64,000 nucleotides of DNA from Dehalococcoidia bacterium (GCA_007129495.1 SKVJ01000019.1:20529-84528), one strand, 5' to 3'; shown: positions 20,320 through 30,413, counted from the stretch's first letter. Notes: a model not told the origin generated them from the sequence alone. Numbers and translations: made by a program.

Positions 20320-21014
20320 GAACCAACATTATTCACATGTTTAGAGAGGACGTCCGAACCGTATTCGCCAAAGACCCTGCGGCCAGAAGTCTGTCGGAGG
20401 TGCTTTTCTGCTACCCGGGACTGCATGCCCTGTGGCTTCACCGGTTGGCTCACTACATCTGGAGTCACAGATTGTGGTTTCCTGCCCGGTTCCTGTCGCA
20501 CATCAGCCGGTTCCTGACTCACATCGAGATTCACCCGGGAGCCACAATCGGACGCCGCTTCTTCATCGACCACGGTTCGGGCGTGGTCATCGGGGAAACA
20601 GCCGAGATAGGGGACGATGTACTGTTGTACCAGGGAGTTGTGCTGGGGGGGACGACTATGGAGAAGAGAAAACGACACCCTACAGTTGGAAACGGAGTGA
20701 TTATCGGTGCGGGAGCGATAGCCCTAGGCGACATCGCAATAGGTGAAGGAGCACGAATAGGAGCAGGCGCGGTTGTGACGAAATCTGTGGAGTCGGGAAC
20801 AACGGTTGTCGGTATTCCGGCCAGGGTGGTTACGGAAGACAACAAGAGAACCACTGCTGGAACACCCATGCTGATGTCCGACAATCTCACCGAGGCTCTG
20901 GACCGAATTCTCGAAGCCTCGGAAGGAATCGTACATATGGAGCAGAAAAGGGGGTCTTCAACCGGTGTAGGACGACGCGTGTCAGCGTCGTTCCGCAATG
21001 GAGCGGGCATATGA
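20316..21014 (+). CDS. cysE: Serine O-acetyltransferase
   Basis: [46 protein letters not shown] overlap with the cysS stop. Confidence 0.92.
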   Translation: MRTNIIHMFREDVRTVFAKDPAARSLSEVLFCYPGLHALWLHRLAHYIWSHRLWFPARFLSHISRFLTHIEIHPGATIGRRFFIDHGSGVVIGETAEIGDDVLLYQGVVLGGTTMEKRKRHPTVGNGVIIGAGAIALGDIAIGEGARIGAGAVVTKSVESGTTVVGIPARVVTEDNKRTTAGTPMLMSDNLTEALDRILEASEGIVHMEQKRGSSTGVGRRVSASFRNGAGI

Positions 21015-21060
21015 CGAGGCTCAAGTCGCATCCGCCCGAAAGATCCAAAAGGTGTAGAAT

Positions 21061-21085
21061 GGCCCGTATAATTGCCATACGGGCC
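21061..21085 (+). other. Intercistronic hairpin between cysE and iscS
   Basis: GGCCCGTAT-AATTGCC variant loop-ATACGGGCC: 9-bp perfect arms (21061-21069 / 21077-21085), 7-nt loop. Confidence 0.6.
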
Positions 21086-21195
21086 ACAGTTATGGGCAAC
21101 GTTAGTGAAGGACAGGACGCTGTAGAGATTACCAGAAATCTTAACAGTGCCCTCTCACAACTGCTATGGGCTGAGTGAAGCCTTGGGAGGTTTGG

Positions 21196-22374
21196 GTGAC
21201 AAGAGTATATCTTGACTATGCAGCTACTACTCCAACACACCCCGATGTGTTGACATCCATGCTGCCGTTCTTCAGCAAATCATTCGGTAATGCCTCGAGC
21301 ATCTATTCCTACGGACAGGAGGCAAGAGCGGCGGTCGCAACTGCCAGAGCAAGTGTCGCCAGTCTGATCGGAGCTCACGAAGACGAAATCGTGTTCACGA
21401 GCGGTGGAACTGAAGCTGACAATGCGGCACTGAAGGGGGTGGCTTTCGCGCAGGAACAGGGACACAATCACATCATAACCACCACCGTCGAGCACCATGC
21501 GGTACTTGAGTCATGCAGGTTTCTTGAGAAACAAGGAACGGCGGTGACCAGATTACCGGTGGACGGACAGGGGATGGTTGACCCGGACGAGATCAGAAAG
21601 GCCATTGCCGCAAACACCGTGCTCATCTCCGTGATGCATGCCAACAATGAGGTGGGAACGATTCAGCCAATCTCCGAGATCGCCAGAATAGCGAAAGAGG
21701 CGGGTGCCTATATGCACACTGATGCGGTGCAGACAGCCGGGCACATTCCAGTCGATGTGAATGAACTCGGAGTGGACCTCCTCTCCATGTCTGCACACAA
21801 GCTATACGGACCGAAGGGGGTTGGCGCACTTTATGTGCGGAAGGGAACAAAGCTCAGCCCTCTGATCCACGGTGGTGAGCAGGAAAGGAAGCACCGCGCC
21901 GGCACCGAGAACGTCCCCGGAATAGTGGGGTTCGGGAAGGCTGCTGATCTCGCCCGCATCGAAGCCGCCGATGAGACCGAAAGACTGATCCGCCTCCGTA
22001 ACGCACTGATCGCTGGCGTGCTGGAACAAATCAGTGATTCCCAGATCAACGGACATCCGTCGAACAGGCTACCCAACAACGCCCACTTGAGCTTCGATTT
22101 CGTCGAAGGGGAGTCCATGCTTCTGCACCTGGATATGGAGGGCATTTGCGCCTCCACGGGCTCCGCGTGCAGTTCCGGGAGCCTCGAACCGTCTCACGTG
22201 CTGCTCGCCCTCGGCCTGTCGCACCAGCTGGCACACGGATCGCTGCGTTTCAGCCTTGGAAAGTGGAGCACTGATGAGGATGTTGCGAGAGTTCTGGATA
22301 CCCTGCCAGCAATAGTAACGAAGCTTCGGGCGATGTCGCCCCTGCGCGGGAACCTCAGGAGGAATGAGAAATGA
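21196..22374 (+). CDS. iscS: Cysteine desulfurase (IscS/NifS family)
   Basis: VYLDYAATTPTHPDV, MSAHKLYGPKGVGALYVRKG, STGSACSSGSLEPSHVL; likely GTG start 21196. Confidence 0.92.
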   Translation: MTRVYLDYAATTPTHPDVLTSMLPFFSKSFGNASSIYSYGQEARAAVATARASVASLIGAHEDEIVFTSGGTEADNAALKGVAFAQEQGHNHIITTTVEHHAVLESCRFLEKQGTAVTRLPVDGQGMVDPDEIRKAIAANTVLISVMHANNEVGTIQPISEIARIAKEAGAYMHTDAVQTAGHIPVDVNELGVDLLSMSAHKLYGPKGVGALYVRKGTKLSPLIHGGEQERKHRAGTENVPGIVGFGKAADLARIEAADETERLIRLRNALIAGVLEQISDSQINGHPSNRLPNNAHLSFDFVEGESMLLHLDMEGICASTGSACSSGSLEPSHVLLALGLSHQLAHGSLRFSLGKWSTDEDVARVLDTLPAIVTKLRAMSPLRGNLRRNEK

Positions 22375-22775
22375 GTCAAGCGCAACCTCCCTACAGCGAA
22401 AAGGTAATGGAGCACTTCAGGAATCCGAGAAACGTGGGGGAGATGGAGAACCCCGACGGCATTGGGCATGTGGGCAATCCAGTATGCGGGGACATCATGG
22501 AGCTCTATATCCGTGTGTCTGACGACGTCATTACAGACGCCAAATTCAAGACTTTCGGCTGCGGTGCAGCTATTGCCACAAGCTCGATGGTAACTGAGCT
22601 CGTAAAGGGCAAGACCATCCAGGAAGCACTCTCGTTGTCCAACAACGCGGTAGCCGAGGCCCTGGGAGGATTACCTCCCATTAAGATGCACTGCTCGGTC
22701 CTAGCCGAGGAGGCACTCAAGTCCGCGATAGACGACTATCTGAAGAAGTCGAAGGACGCCAGTTCCATCGGCTGA
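22371..22775 (+). CDS. iscU: Fe-S cluster scaffold protein (IscU/NifU N-terminal)
   Basis: YSEKVMEHFRNPRNVGEM, GNPVCGDIMELYI, TFGCGAAIATSSMVTELVKGK, KMHCSVLAEEAL. Confidence 0.93.
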   Translation: MSQAQPPYSEKVMEHFRNPRNVGEMENPDGIGHVGNPVCGDIMELYIRVSDDVITDAKFKTFGCGAAIATSSMVTELVKGKTIQEALSLSNNAVAEALGGLPPIKMHCSVLAEEALKSAIDDYLKKSKDASSIG

Positions 22776-22787
22776 CGCAGCAGCATA

Positions 22788-23234
22788 TTAGCCCAGTTCA
22801 GGGATATGGCACGCATCCTGCTGCCTTGCCAGGTCCGCTATCGTCCTAGCTGCGAGGACTCCATCCACTGCCATCTTCACTTCGCACCAGACATCACGGG
22901 TCACACAGAAGATGTTGCGCTCGCAGACAGAAGGGTCATCAACACACGCCACCGGCGCCGTTGAGCCCTGCAGTGCCGTCACCACCGCCCCCAGCGTGAT
23001 ATCAGCCGCCGGGCGCGCCAGCAACACCCCTCCGGTATTGCCACGCTCTGTCCTCACGAGGCCAGCCGCAACAAGAGGACCAACGACGTGCTTGAGATAA
23101 TTGAGAGATACCTGTTGCCGCCTGGCAATGTCTTTCAAGGAGACCGGCACATTCGGCTGATGCGCAGCGATATCGACGAGCAATCTCGTTCCGTAGCGTA
23201 CCCTTGTAGAAACCTTCATAGTATTTCCCGGCAA
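22788..23234 (-). CDS. Rrf2 family transcriptional regulator (IscR-like, Cys-containing)
   Basis: RYGTRLLVDIAAHQPNVPVSLKDIARRQQVSLNYLKHVVGPLVAAGLVRTERGNTGG; C-x6-C-x5-C in VACVDDPSVCERNIFC. Confidence 0.9.
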   Translation of the reverse strand: MPGNTMKVSTRVRYGTRLLVDIAAHQPNVPVSLKDIARRQQVSLNYLKHVVGPLVAAGLVRTERGNTGGVLLARPAADITLGAVVTALQGSTAPVACVDDPSVCERNIFCVTRDVWCEVKMAVDGVLAARTIADLARQQDACHIPELG

Positions 23235-23540
23235 ACGTTGACAACCAGTATCATCATTCCAGTGTCGCCGAAAGACGGCCTGCCGTCAACTGAGTTCAAG
23301 GGCCCACCTTGAACTGAGGCAAAGGATGATGATCCGTGGAAGCGCAAATAACCGGAGTACCGTATTTCCAATCCAACGCACTACACTACTACGCCACCGG
23401 GAACGACGCGCAAGTCGGCGAGTACAACCGGAGCAGCGCGAGATACAATGAGGACCTCTCCGAAACCACCGCCGCAAAACAGACGTGAGGCATTAACCGC
23501 AAGCACCGGTCCTCCTGATCGGGTCTACAGACGCACTTTT

Positions 23541-24032
23541 TCACCGTGCAAGGGTCTTCAGATGCTGACGCACGGCTGAGATAACAGCCTCGGGGTGCTT
23601 CGTCGAGAAGACCAATTCGGGGAAGCGGCTGTTGCGTCTCAGCAGAACGACACGCGGACCTCCGATGGCGTTGTAAATGAGTCTGAACTTGCCCTTGTAC
23701 CATCCCATCCTTATGCCCCACCCGCCGTACCAGAACGCCGAGGCCCCGTCGTGGTAGCAATCTACGATTTCCTGCCAACCCACACGCTCCCGCATGACTC
23801 CATATCCAACAACAATACGCTCATCAGTGATTCGAATGGTCAGCCACGAAAAATTGATGGTGAGGGCCAGAAACAGAATGAACATCGCCGCGAAGAACCA
23901 CGGTGGAACGTCGGCGACCGCTCCGGCCTGCAGTTGGCGGATCATCTGCCAGAGCATCGCAACAGTTGCGACAGCCAAGAACAGCGTGCTCCATCTGGAA
24001 AACAGCCGCTCCTCGTAAATCACTCCGGCCAA
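23541..24032 (-). CDS. Membrane-anchored PH-like domain hypothetical protein
   Basis: Two N-terminal TM segments then ITDERIVVGYGVMRERVGWQEIVDCYHDG. Confidence 0.6.
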   Translation of the reverse strand: MAGVIYEERLFSRWSTLFLAVATVAMLWQMIRQLQAGAVADVPPWFFAAMFILFLALTINFSWLTIRITDERIVVGYGVMRERVGWQEIVDCYHDGASAFWYGGWGIRMGWYKGKFRLIYNAIGGPRVVLLRRNSRFPELVFSTKHPEAVISAVRQHLKTLAR

Positions 24033-24155
24033 AGCTCACCTCACCGGCATTATTGCCGGAGGATACCGCAATGTCAACAGGAACGGTCGAGCAGTGGATT
24101 GTGCATGGGAACGCTGTCGAATCCGGTGGTATGGGCCGTCTCACTTGCAGCCTAT

Positions 24156-24899
24156 TCACCCCAGCTTCTGCGCGGAGACGATGCCGGTGAAGTGGAAGCG
24201 CGACAACGAAATGGCTCCTGCCTTGTACTCCCGGGCAAGTCGCCTCAGAACCACGAATCTGAGCCACAGGGCGATGGGAAGGGTCTCGGCTAACACGATA
24301 GTCCCGCCCGGCCGGGTGACGCGCAACATCTCGCCGAGCGTTCTTCGCTTGTCCCTGCGGCTGTTACTGATGCCATAACGCGTTCCGACAGTGCTGAAGT
24401 AGCCCGACTTGAACGGCAGGTTCAACGGGTCGACATGACGCACCTGCACCATATCGCCTACACCCTCGATCCGCGCGTTATCACGCGTACGCCCGGATGG
24501 ATCCGGCATGCGCTTAGTGGCCTTCCAGTTGTCCGTAGCCCACACTTCAATGGGCCGCACAATCTTCGCGAAAGAGATTGCCAGAGAACCGGTTCCGCTG
24601 GCTGCGTTGAGAATTCGACTGGACTTCGCAGCTCCCGACAATTCGATAATCCTCCTATCCAGGGTGGTGCGGTACCATGAGGTCGATCCGATCACCACAG
24701 AGGCACTACTCCATAGCAGGGAGAAACCAACGAGGACTACAAACGGGATCAAGTACCAAGACTCGCCTCGTGTAACGAGAAGTGGGATGAAGCCGAACAG
24801 AGCTGGAAGGATTGTAAGCAGATCCCGGGGAGCCTCGAACTCATAGCTGGGTTTCTCAATAGCCGTTTCAGTCAATTTAGCTCGTGTGCCGAAGGCCAT
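24156..24899 (-). CDS. Class I SAM-dependent methyltransferase
   Basis: ILNAASGTGSLAISFAK, VRHVDPLNLPFKSGYFSTV, MLRVTRPGGTIVLAE. Confidence 0.82.
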   Translation of the reverse strand: MAFGTRAKLTETAIEKPSYEFEAPRDLLTILPALFGFIPLLVTRGESWYLIPFVVLVGFSLLWSSASVVIGSTSWYRTTLDRRIIELSGAAKSSRILNAASGTGSLAISFAKIVRPIEVWATDNWKATKRMPDPSGRTRDNARIEGVGDMVQVRHVDPLNLPFKSGYFSTVGTRYGISNSRRDKRRTLGEMLRVTRPGGTIVLAETLPIALWLRFVVLRRLAREYKAGAISLSRFHFTGIVSAQKLG

Positions 24900-25072
24900 G
24901 GCGACAAGTATAGCTGAAAACGGCTACCTCACGAACGTGCCGCAGATGTCAGACAATCGATCCGCAAAACGTACTTGCAGTAGGTCGTGTGCGGGGAGAC
25001 AATTTGCTCAGGAAGACACTGGACGAGCACAGTGATTTGACACTCACTGAATGCCTGTTTACTATGGTGGTG

Positions 25073-25095
25073 CTCATACGCGAGTATCGTATGAG
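25073..25095. repeat. Inverted repeat upstream of the acyl-CoA dehydratase/reductase cluster
   Basis: CTCATACG-CGAGTAT-CGTATGAG, 8-bp perfect arms. Confidence 0.6.
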
Positions 25096-25235
25096 GTCAT
25101 TATTGGGTACGAGTGCCTGTCGGGAAGGGGCTAACAGGGAGTCACCGGGTACGGATCTGAAAGTGAGTGTTTTCACGTTTCATCCAGCCTCGATGGGACG
25201 TGCTCAGTATCCACCTCATGGTGACTTCCAACAGG

Positions 25236-25258
25236 GATGACTGAATACTGTAGTCATC
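25236..25258. repeat. Inverted repeat immediately upstream of 25308..26654
   Basis: GATGACT-GAATACTGT-AGTCATC, 7-bp perfect arms. Confidence 0.6.
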
Positions 25259-25307
25259 ACTGACTTGGTCCAGTATGAAAGCTTCGTGCTAAGGGAGGAC
25301 AGATAGA

Positions 25308-26654
25308 GTGGCTACCGGCGAGAAGAAGGTGACCATAAACAGACTGAAGTCGATGTACCCGTTGCGTGCTCATGTGGATGAGAGTTATCGCAGGGGCATT
25401 GAAGCCATGAAAGCTGGGAAGCCGACCGTATGGTCAATGCTGGCATGGTGGGAGGGTGACGTAATTCTCAAGGCCATGGACGTGGGGGTTGTATATCCGG
25501 AGAACTACGCCACCGTTTGCGCGACTCAGGGAGTTGCGCAAACGTATCTTGATCGCGCGGATGCTGACGGATTTCCCACTCACCTCTGTGGCTACAGCCG
25601 CAACACGTTCGGGTATGCGTCCCGGATGATGAAAGAGCTCGGGGGCGAGATCCCGCCTGAAGCGCCCATGGGCGGTATGCCCAAACCGATCCTGCTGCTG
25701 GGCTCAAACGTAGTGTGTGATGCCCGCTACAAATGGTTTCAGGCGTTGGGCGGCTACATGGACACTCCTGTCTGGGTATTGGAGATGCCGACGCCCGGCG
25801 TTAAGGAGTTGGCCATGGAGGGTGCTCATGAGAGGTACGTGAGCTTCGTCGTCGAAGAGTTGAGGGAGTTCATCTCCTACCTCGAGCGTATGCTTGGCAG
25901 GCGGATGGACTGGGACAAGCTGGACGAAACGGTACGATTGACCGAGGAAATCTGCCGGGTCTGGCACGACATCAACGAGCTCCGCAAAGCCAGGCCGTGC
26001 CCGATGCACTCCCGCGACTTCTGGAGCAGCATGGTTCCCGGCCTGTTCCTTATGGGCGATCCTAAGGAGACGCTTAAGGGCTACCAGGACCTCTATGCGG
26101 AGGTAAAGGAGAGAGTAGAGAACGGGGTTTCCGCGATTGTAGAGGAAGAGAAGTACCGGTTGATGTTCAGTGAACTGCCCCCATGGCACACGCTGGGGAT
26201 ATTCGACAAGCTGGCAGAAAGAGGGTGGAATTTTGTTATTGAGAGCTGGACTTACCATCCGCCGATTCCTATTGACCTCTCGGGGGTCAGTGACCCGGTA
26301 GAACGGCTCGCCAGGTTCTGCTTTCAGTTCAACGTCGGATACTACAAGGGCGCTCTTGAGGATGGCGAGACGTATGGTTACCACGCGTATCCACATCTGC
26401 CCTACGCGCGTGACTGGAAGGTTGACGGCGCGTTTCTCCATCCGCTCGTCACATGCCGGAGTGCGTCAACACATTTGCCTTATGCCAGGGATATGCTGTT
26501 GCGCACGGTGTCCGTGCCTTCCCTCATGATTGAGGGAGACATCGTTGATCTGCGGCTTTTCGATCCTGTGGATACCCTCCGCAAAGCTGAACCGTTTGAG
26601 GAGACCATGGACCACTATAAACAGGTGCGGAAGGAGAGGGGCTTTGACTGGTAA
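25308..26654 (+). CDS. 2-hydroxyacyl-CoA dehydratase / benzoyl-CoA reductase family subunit (HgdB/BcrB-like)
   Basis: HLCGYSRNTFGYASRM, LLGSNVVCDARYKWFQALGGYMDTPVWVLEMP, HPLVTCRSASTHLPYARDMLL. Confidence 0.85.
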   Translation: MATGEKKVTINRLKSMYPLRAHVDESYRRGIEAMKAGKPTVWSMLAWWEGDVILKAMDVGVVYPENYATVCATQGVAQTYLDRADADGFPTHLCGYSRNTFGYASRMMKELGGEIPPEAPMGGMPKPILLLGSNVVCDARYKWFQALGGYMDTPVWVLEMPTPGVKELAMEGAHERYVSFVVEELREFISYLERMLGRRMDWDKLDETVRLTEEICRVWHDINELRKARPCPMHSRDFWSSMVPGLFLMGDPKETLKGYQDLYAEVKERVENGVSAIVEEEKYRLMFSELPPWHTLGIFDKLAERGWNFVIESWTYHPPIPIDLSGVSDPVERLARFCFQFNVGYYKGALEDGETYGYHAYPHLPYARDWKVDGAFLHPLVTCRSASTHLPYARDMLLRTVSVPSLMIEGDIVDLRLFDPVDTLRKAEPFEETMDHYKQVRKERGFDW

Positions 26655-26690
26655 GCGGCTCACAGAAATGAGTGAAAGGAGGTCCCTGCG

Positions 26691-27869
26691 TTGAGCGAGG
26701 CTAAGGGTGGAATCTTAAGAGCACGTGAGATTTGTGAGAACCGGGCGCAGCGGGCGCAGGAGCTAAAGGCAGACGGCAGGACTGTAATGGGTTATCTTTG
26801 CATCTATCCTCCTCTCGAAATGCTCACAGCGCTCGGTATTGTTCCCTACCGGGTGTTCGGAGATATGGGAACAGTGGTGACGGAGGCAGATAGAGGATTA
26901 CCTGTGGCGTTCTGTCCGTTCGTACGTAGTTGCCTTGATCTGGGCATTAAGGAGGAATACAGCTTCCTCGACGGTATGGTGACATCCCATGCCTGTGACG
27001 CTATGGAGAAGGCAGCGCACGTCTGGGAAAGCCTGATAGGCCATCCCTATTTTCACTTCATCGAGATACCTACCAAGGTTACGGAGAGAGCCGAGGCTGT
27101 TTTCAAGGGCGAACTGCAACTCTTCGCACAAACGCTTCAAACGTTTGTAGGACGTGAGCTGTCCCCGGAGAACTTGAAGAAAGCCATAACGGTTCACAAC
27201 GAACAGCGTGCCCTGGTACGGGCACTTTATGAACAGCGAATGTCGGATCCCCCCCGCATTTCGGGTGGAGATACGCTGCGGGTTCTGAAGGCGGTAATGA
27301 GTCTTCCGGTTGAGGAAGGAAACGGGCTTCTGCGCGAGGTCATTGCCGAAGTGCAATCACAAGAGCCGGCAATGGATGCAGGCCGTCCCAGACTCATGAT
27401 TTGGGGCAGCATCGTCGACGACCCGAACTTCGTGGACATGATGGAGGAGGCGGGCTGCAGTGTAGTTGTCGACGACACGTGCGTCGGGTCAAGAGCATAC
27501 TGGAAGGACGTTCCGATTACTGACGATCCGTTTGACGGGCTGGCACATCACTACCTGGCCGATATACGTTGTTCGCGTACTTTCTTCGAAGTCGCCGAGA
27601 GCGACAAGGAGGTCGCACAAAAGGAGCGCGCCAGCGATCTGGAAAGCAGGTTCGGCTACATCAGGCATATGGTTGAGGGCTGGAAGGTTGACGGAGCGAT
27701 TCTGCAGTCGGTCAAATACTGTGATACGCATGGCTTCGATGTTCCCGATGCAATAGACTATTTCAAGTCTCTTGGGGTTCCCAGTGCATATTTTGAACAT
27801 GACTACACGCCGGGAGCACTCGCGCCGTTACGCACACGGGTGCAGGGTTTCCTTGAAATGATTTGTTAG
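26691..27869 (+). CDS. 2-hydroxyacyl-CoA dehydratase / benzoyl-CoA reductase family subunit (BcrC-like)
   Basis: VMGYLCIYPPLEMLTALGIVPYRVFG, AFCPFVRSCLDLG, SHACDAMEKAAHVW; SD aaaggagg. Confidence 0.85.
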   Translation: MSEAKGGILRAREICENRAQRAQELKADGRTVMGYLCIYPPLEMLTALGIVPYRVFGDMGTVVTEADRGLPVAFCPFVRSCLDLGIKEEYSFLDGMVTSHACDAMEKAAHVWESLIGHPYFHFIEIPTKVTERAEAVFKGELQLFAQTLQTFVGRELSPENLKKAITVHNEQRALVRALYEQRMSDPPRISGGDTLRVLKAVMSLPVEEGNGLLREVIAEVQSQEPAMDAGRPRLMIWGSIVDDPNFVDMMEEAGCSVVVDDTCVGSRAYWKDVPITDDPFDGLAHHYLADIRCSRTFFEVAESDKEVAQKERASDLESRFGYIRHMVEGWKVDGAILQSVKYCDTHGFDVPDAIDYFKSLGVPSAYFEHDYTPGALAPLRTRVQGFLEMIC

Positions 27870-28084
27870 AGAAGCCATTTGTTCTTGGGAAGCTGCAGCA
27901 ACACCCAGTACCCTGACAGCTTCGGGATGCTTATGTTGTGCTCTTACCCGCCCCATACCCGTGGTCGCTGGTATTTGCCTCTACAGAGGTGATTCTGCCA
28001 CACAACGGCATCTGTGGACCGGCGGAGCAGGGTTACCGTGTGTCGGTATTTCCTCGGAACGTACCTCTGGGATCCGGAGAACTC

Positions 28085-28927
28085 ATGTTTTTTACAGGCG
28101 TGGACATCGGCTCTACTATGACCAAGGTGGTCATCGTCGGAGAAGACCAATCGGTCCTCGTGCAACATATCGGGCCCACAGGCGCTGAACACCGTCGCCT
28201 CGCCAACAGGGTCATGGAGAGTGCATTGACAGAGGCCGGTCTCTCATTTCACGAGGTGGATTTTGTTGTGGCCACAGGCTATGGCAGGTTCAATGTTCCC
28301 TTTGCCGATCGCCAGATCACCGAGTTGACCTGCCACGCAAAGGGCATCTTCAGTCAGTTTCCCAATGCGCGAACGGTCATAGACATCGGAGGACAAGACG
28401 CGAAAGGGCTCAAGCTCCATAAAGGCAAGCTTATCGACTTCGTCATGAACGATAAGTGTGCCGCAGGGACAGGGAGATTCCTCGAAGTCATTGCGGATAC
28501 GTTCGGCCTCAAGTTTGACGACCTTGGAGAGATGTCCTTGCGCTCGCGCCAGATCGTCGCCATCAGTAGCACATGCACAGTCTTTGCACAGCAGGAAGTC
28601 GTGGCGTGTCTTTCAAAAGGGGTACCGGTGGAAGACATACTCGCGGGCCTGAATGATGCGATAGCGGACAGAACAACAAACATGGTACGTCGGCTGCGTA
28701 TCGAACCAGACGTGGTCTTCACCGGAGGAGTTGCGATGAACACGGGTATGGTGATGGCGCTCCGGAAGAAGCTTGGCTGCGAGGTTCTCGTTCCCCCGCA
28801 GCCACTACTGAGTGGCGCACTTGGCGCCGCACTGCTAGGCCGAGAGTATGTGCTGGACAGGCTGGCGAGAAATGAACCCATACCGAGGAAGGAACGAAAA
28901 CTGGTCGAGGCTTCATTCTTCGAGTAG
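28085..28927 (+). CDS. Acyl-CoA dehydratase activase (BadF/BadG/BcrA/BcrD ATPase family), canonical
   Basis: VDIGSTMTKVVIV, VVATGYGR, VIDIGGQDAKGLKL, NDKCAAGTGRFLE, STCTVFAQQEVV, TGGVAMNTGM. Confidence 0.88.
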   Translation: MFFTGVDIGSTMTKVVIVGEDQSVLVQHIGPTGAEHRRLANRVMESALTEAGLSFHEVDFVVATGYGRFNVPFADRQITELTCHAKGIFSQFPNARTVIDIGGQDAKGLKLHKGKLIDFVMNDKCAAGTGRFLEVIADTFGLKFDDLGEMSLRSRQIVAISSTCTVFAQQEVVACLSKGVPVEDILAGLNDAIADRTTNMVRRLRIEPDVVFTGGVAMNTGMVMALRKKLGCEVLVPPQPLLSGALGAALLGREYVLDRLARNEPIPRKERKLVEASFFE

Positions 28928-28940
28928 CGGCTGATTGACT

Positions 28941-29729
28941 ATGGCATTACACATTGGAATAGATGTGGGTTCTGTCGCGACGAAGGGCGTGGTCATCGGC
29001 GATGAAGATGTCATCTGTAACCATATCATCCCATCTGGATTCAACTATAGCGTTGCTGCCGAAATGATGAGAGGCGCGCTTCTATCGAAAGCTGGAGTAT
29101 CCCCCGACGATGTCGAAGAGTTCGTAATCACTGGTTGCGGTGCCGCCAATGCCTCGTACAGAACTCGAGAGGTGTCCGAAATCGTCTGTTGCGCACGAGG
29201 AATAAGGGCCGTGTTCCCTTCCGTCAGGACTGTTGTCAGCGTGGGCGGACAATCCAGCCAGGCAATCCGAATCGACCAATCGGGCAGGGTGGTAGATTTC
29301 GTTGTAAGCGAGCGATGCGCGGCAGGCAGCGCCAGGTTCCTCCAAGTCATCGCGAATGTCCTTCGCGTTAACCTCGAGGATATTGGAGAGCTGTCCTTGA
29401 AGGCGACCAACCCTGTGGCCTTCAGCACAGGGTGCGCGGTCTTCGGGGAGACGGAGGCGATTACCAGGGTGGCAGAGGGGTGCTCGATCGAGGACATCCT
29501 CGCCGGAGTTCACCAGTCTCTTGCAAGCAAGGTAGCCTCGCTGATGGCGAAGATCACCAAGGCGGGCGACTGCGCTGTCTGTGGCGGGGGGGCTCTGGAC
29601 ACCGGGTTTGTGAAGACGCTTGAGAGCACTCTTGGGGTGCAACTGCTGGTTCCCAAATACCCGCAGATAGTCACGGCCCTGGGTGCCGCAATCGTGTCCC
29701 AGGAAGGGCATTCGAAGCAAAGGGCCTAG
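28941..29729 (+). CDS. Acyl-CoA dehydratase activase paralogue with divergent motifs
   Basis: IDVGSVATKGVVIG, SVGGQSSQAIRI, SERCAAGSARFLQVIAN, STGCAVFGETEAI. Confidence 0.85.
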   Translation: MALHIGIDVGSVATKGVVIGDEDVICNHIIPSGFNYSVAAEMMRGALLSKAGVSPDDVEEFVITGCGAANASYRTREVSEIVCCARGIRAVFPSVRTVVSVGGQSSQAIRIDQSGRVVDFVVSERCAAGSARFLQVIANVLRVNLEDIGELSLKATNPVAFSTGCAVFGETEAITRVAEGCSIEDILAGVHQSLASKVASLMAKITKAGDCAVCGGGALDTGFVKTLESTLGVQLLVPKYPQIVTALGAAIVSQEGHSKQRA

Positions 29730-30083
29730 CAACAATCCCTGAACCGCGGTGATCAGCGATGCTGCCGGACCGTGGCCTACTCCGGCATTCTCACGTGACC
29801 TGTCAAGCCTGAATCACCAACCTCGATGGCTCCCGCTTGTGATACTGGGTCAGCTCGTCGCGATACTTCAGATAGACAGTCTGGTCATTGGACGAGTACG
29901 GATACTTGAACACATGATTCCCCGCACTCCAGACTTCTACTGCAACGAACTGTCATCAAAGTACGCCAGACATCGAGCCCTCGATCTATGTCAGCAGACG
30001 GTCTCACCGGTCGTCGTACAGCAGACGCTTCACCGAGACCATTAGAAGCAGGTCTTCACGCGTACAGATCATTGCTTGTTGCA

Positions 30084-30413
30084 CTACGATGCGGACCCGG
30101 CAAACTCTTCCTTCGAGATGGCGACGAACACGGTGCTCAGAACGCCAAGCAGCCACCACGGTGAGATGATTGCACAAATCCCTCCCGCAAGCGCGAATCC
30201 CCAGTGCCGGCGTTGCAGTGCGGATATTCCGCCCGCAATGGCCACAACAGCAAGAATGCCCAGAGGAATCGCAAGCAAACCTATGGCGGCAATCCCCATA
30301 TGCATTCTGGGCGCTGCCATGAATAAGAGTACGGCCAGTGCGACCAGTATATTCAGGCTCCCGGCAACTATGGCGAGTATCCCTCCTGCAATTGGCCTCC
30401 ATGTCTGCTGCAT
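30084..30413 (-). CDS. Small multi-pass membrane protein
   Basis: QTWRPIAGGILAIVAGSLNILVALAVLLF...GILAVVAIAGGISALQRRHWGFALAGGICAIIS; SD gggagg 8 nt before ATG 30413. Confidence 0.65.
   Translation of the reverse strand: MQQTWRPIAGGILAIVAGSLNILVALAVLLFMAAPRMHMGIAAIGLLAIPLGILAVVAIAGGISALQRRHWGFALAGGICAIISPWWLLGVLSTVFVAISKEEFAGSAS

Noticed and set aside
27128-27149. ACAAACG...CGTTTGT inverted repeat
   Set aside because: Inside the coding sequence of a conserved gene; no evidence of function.
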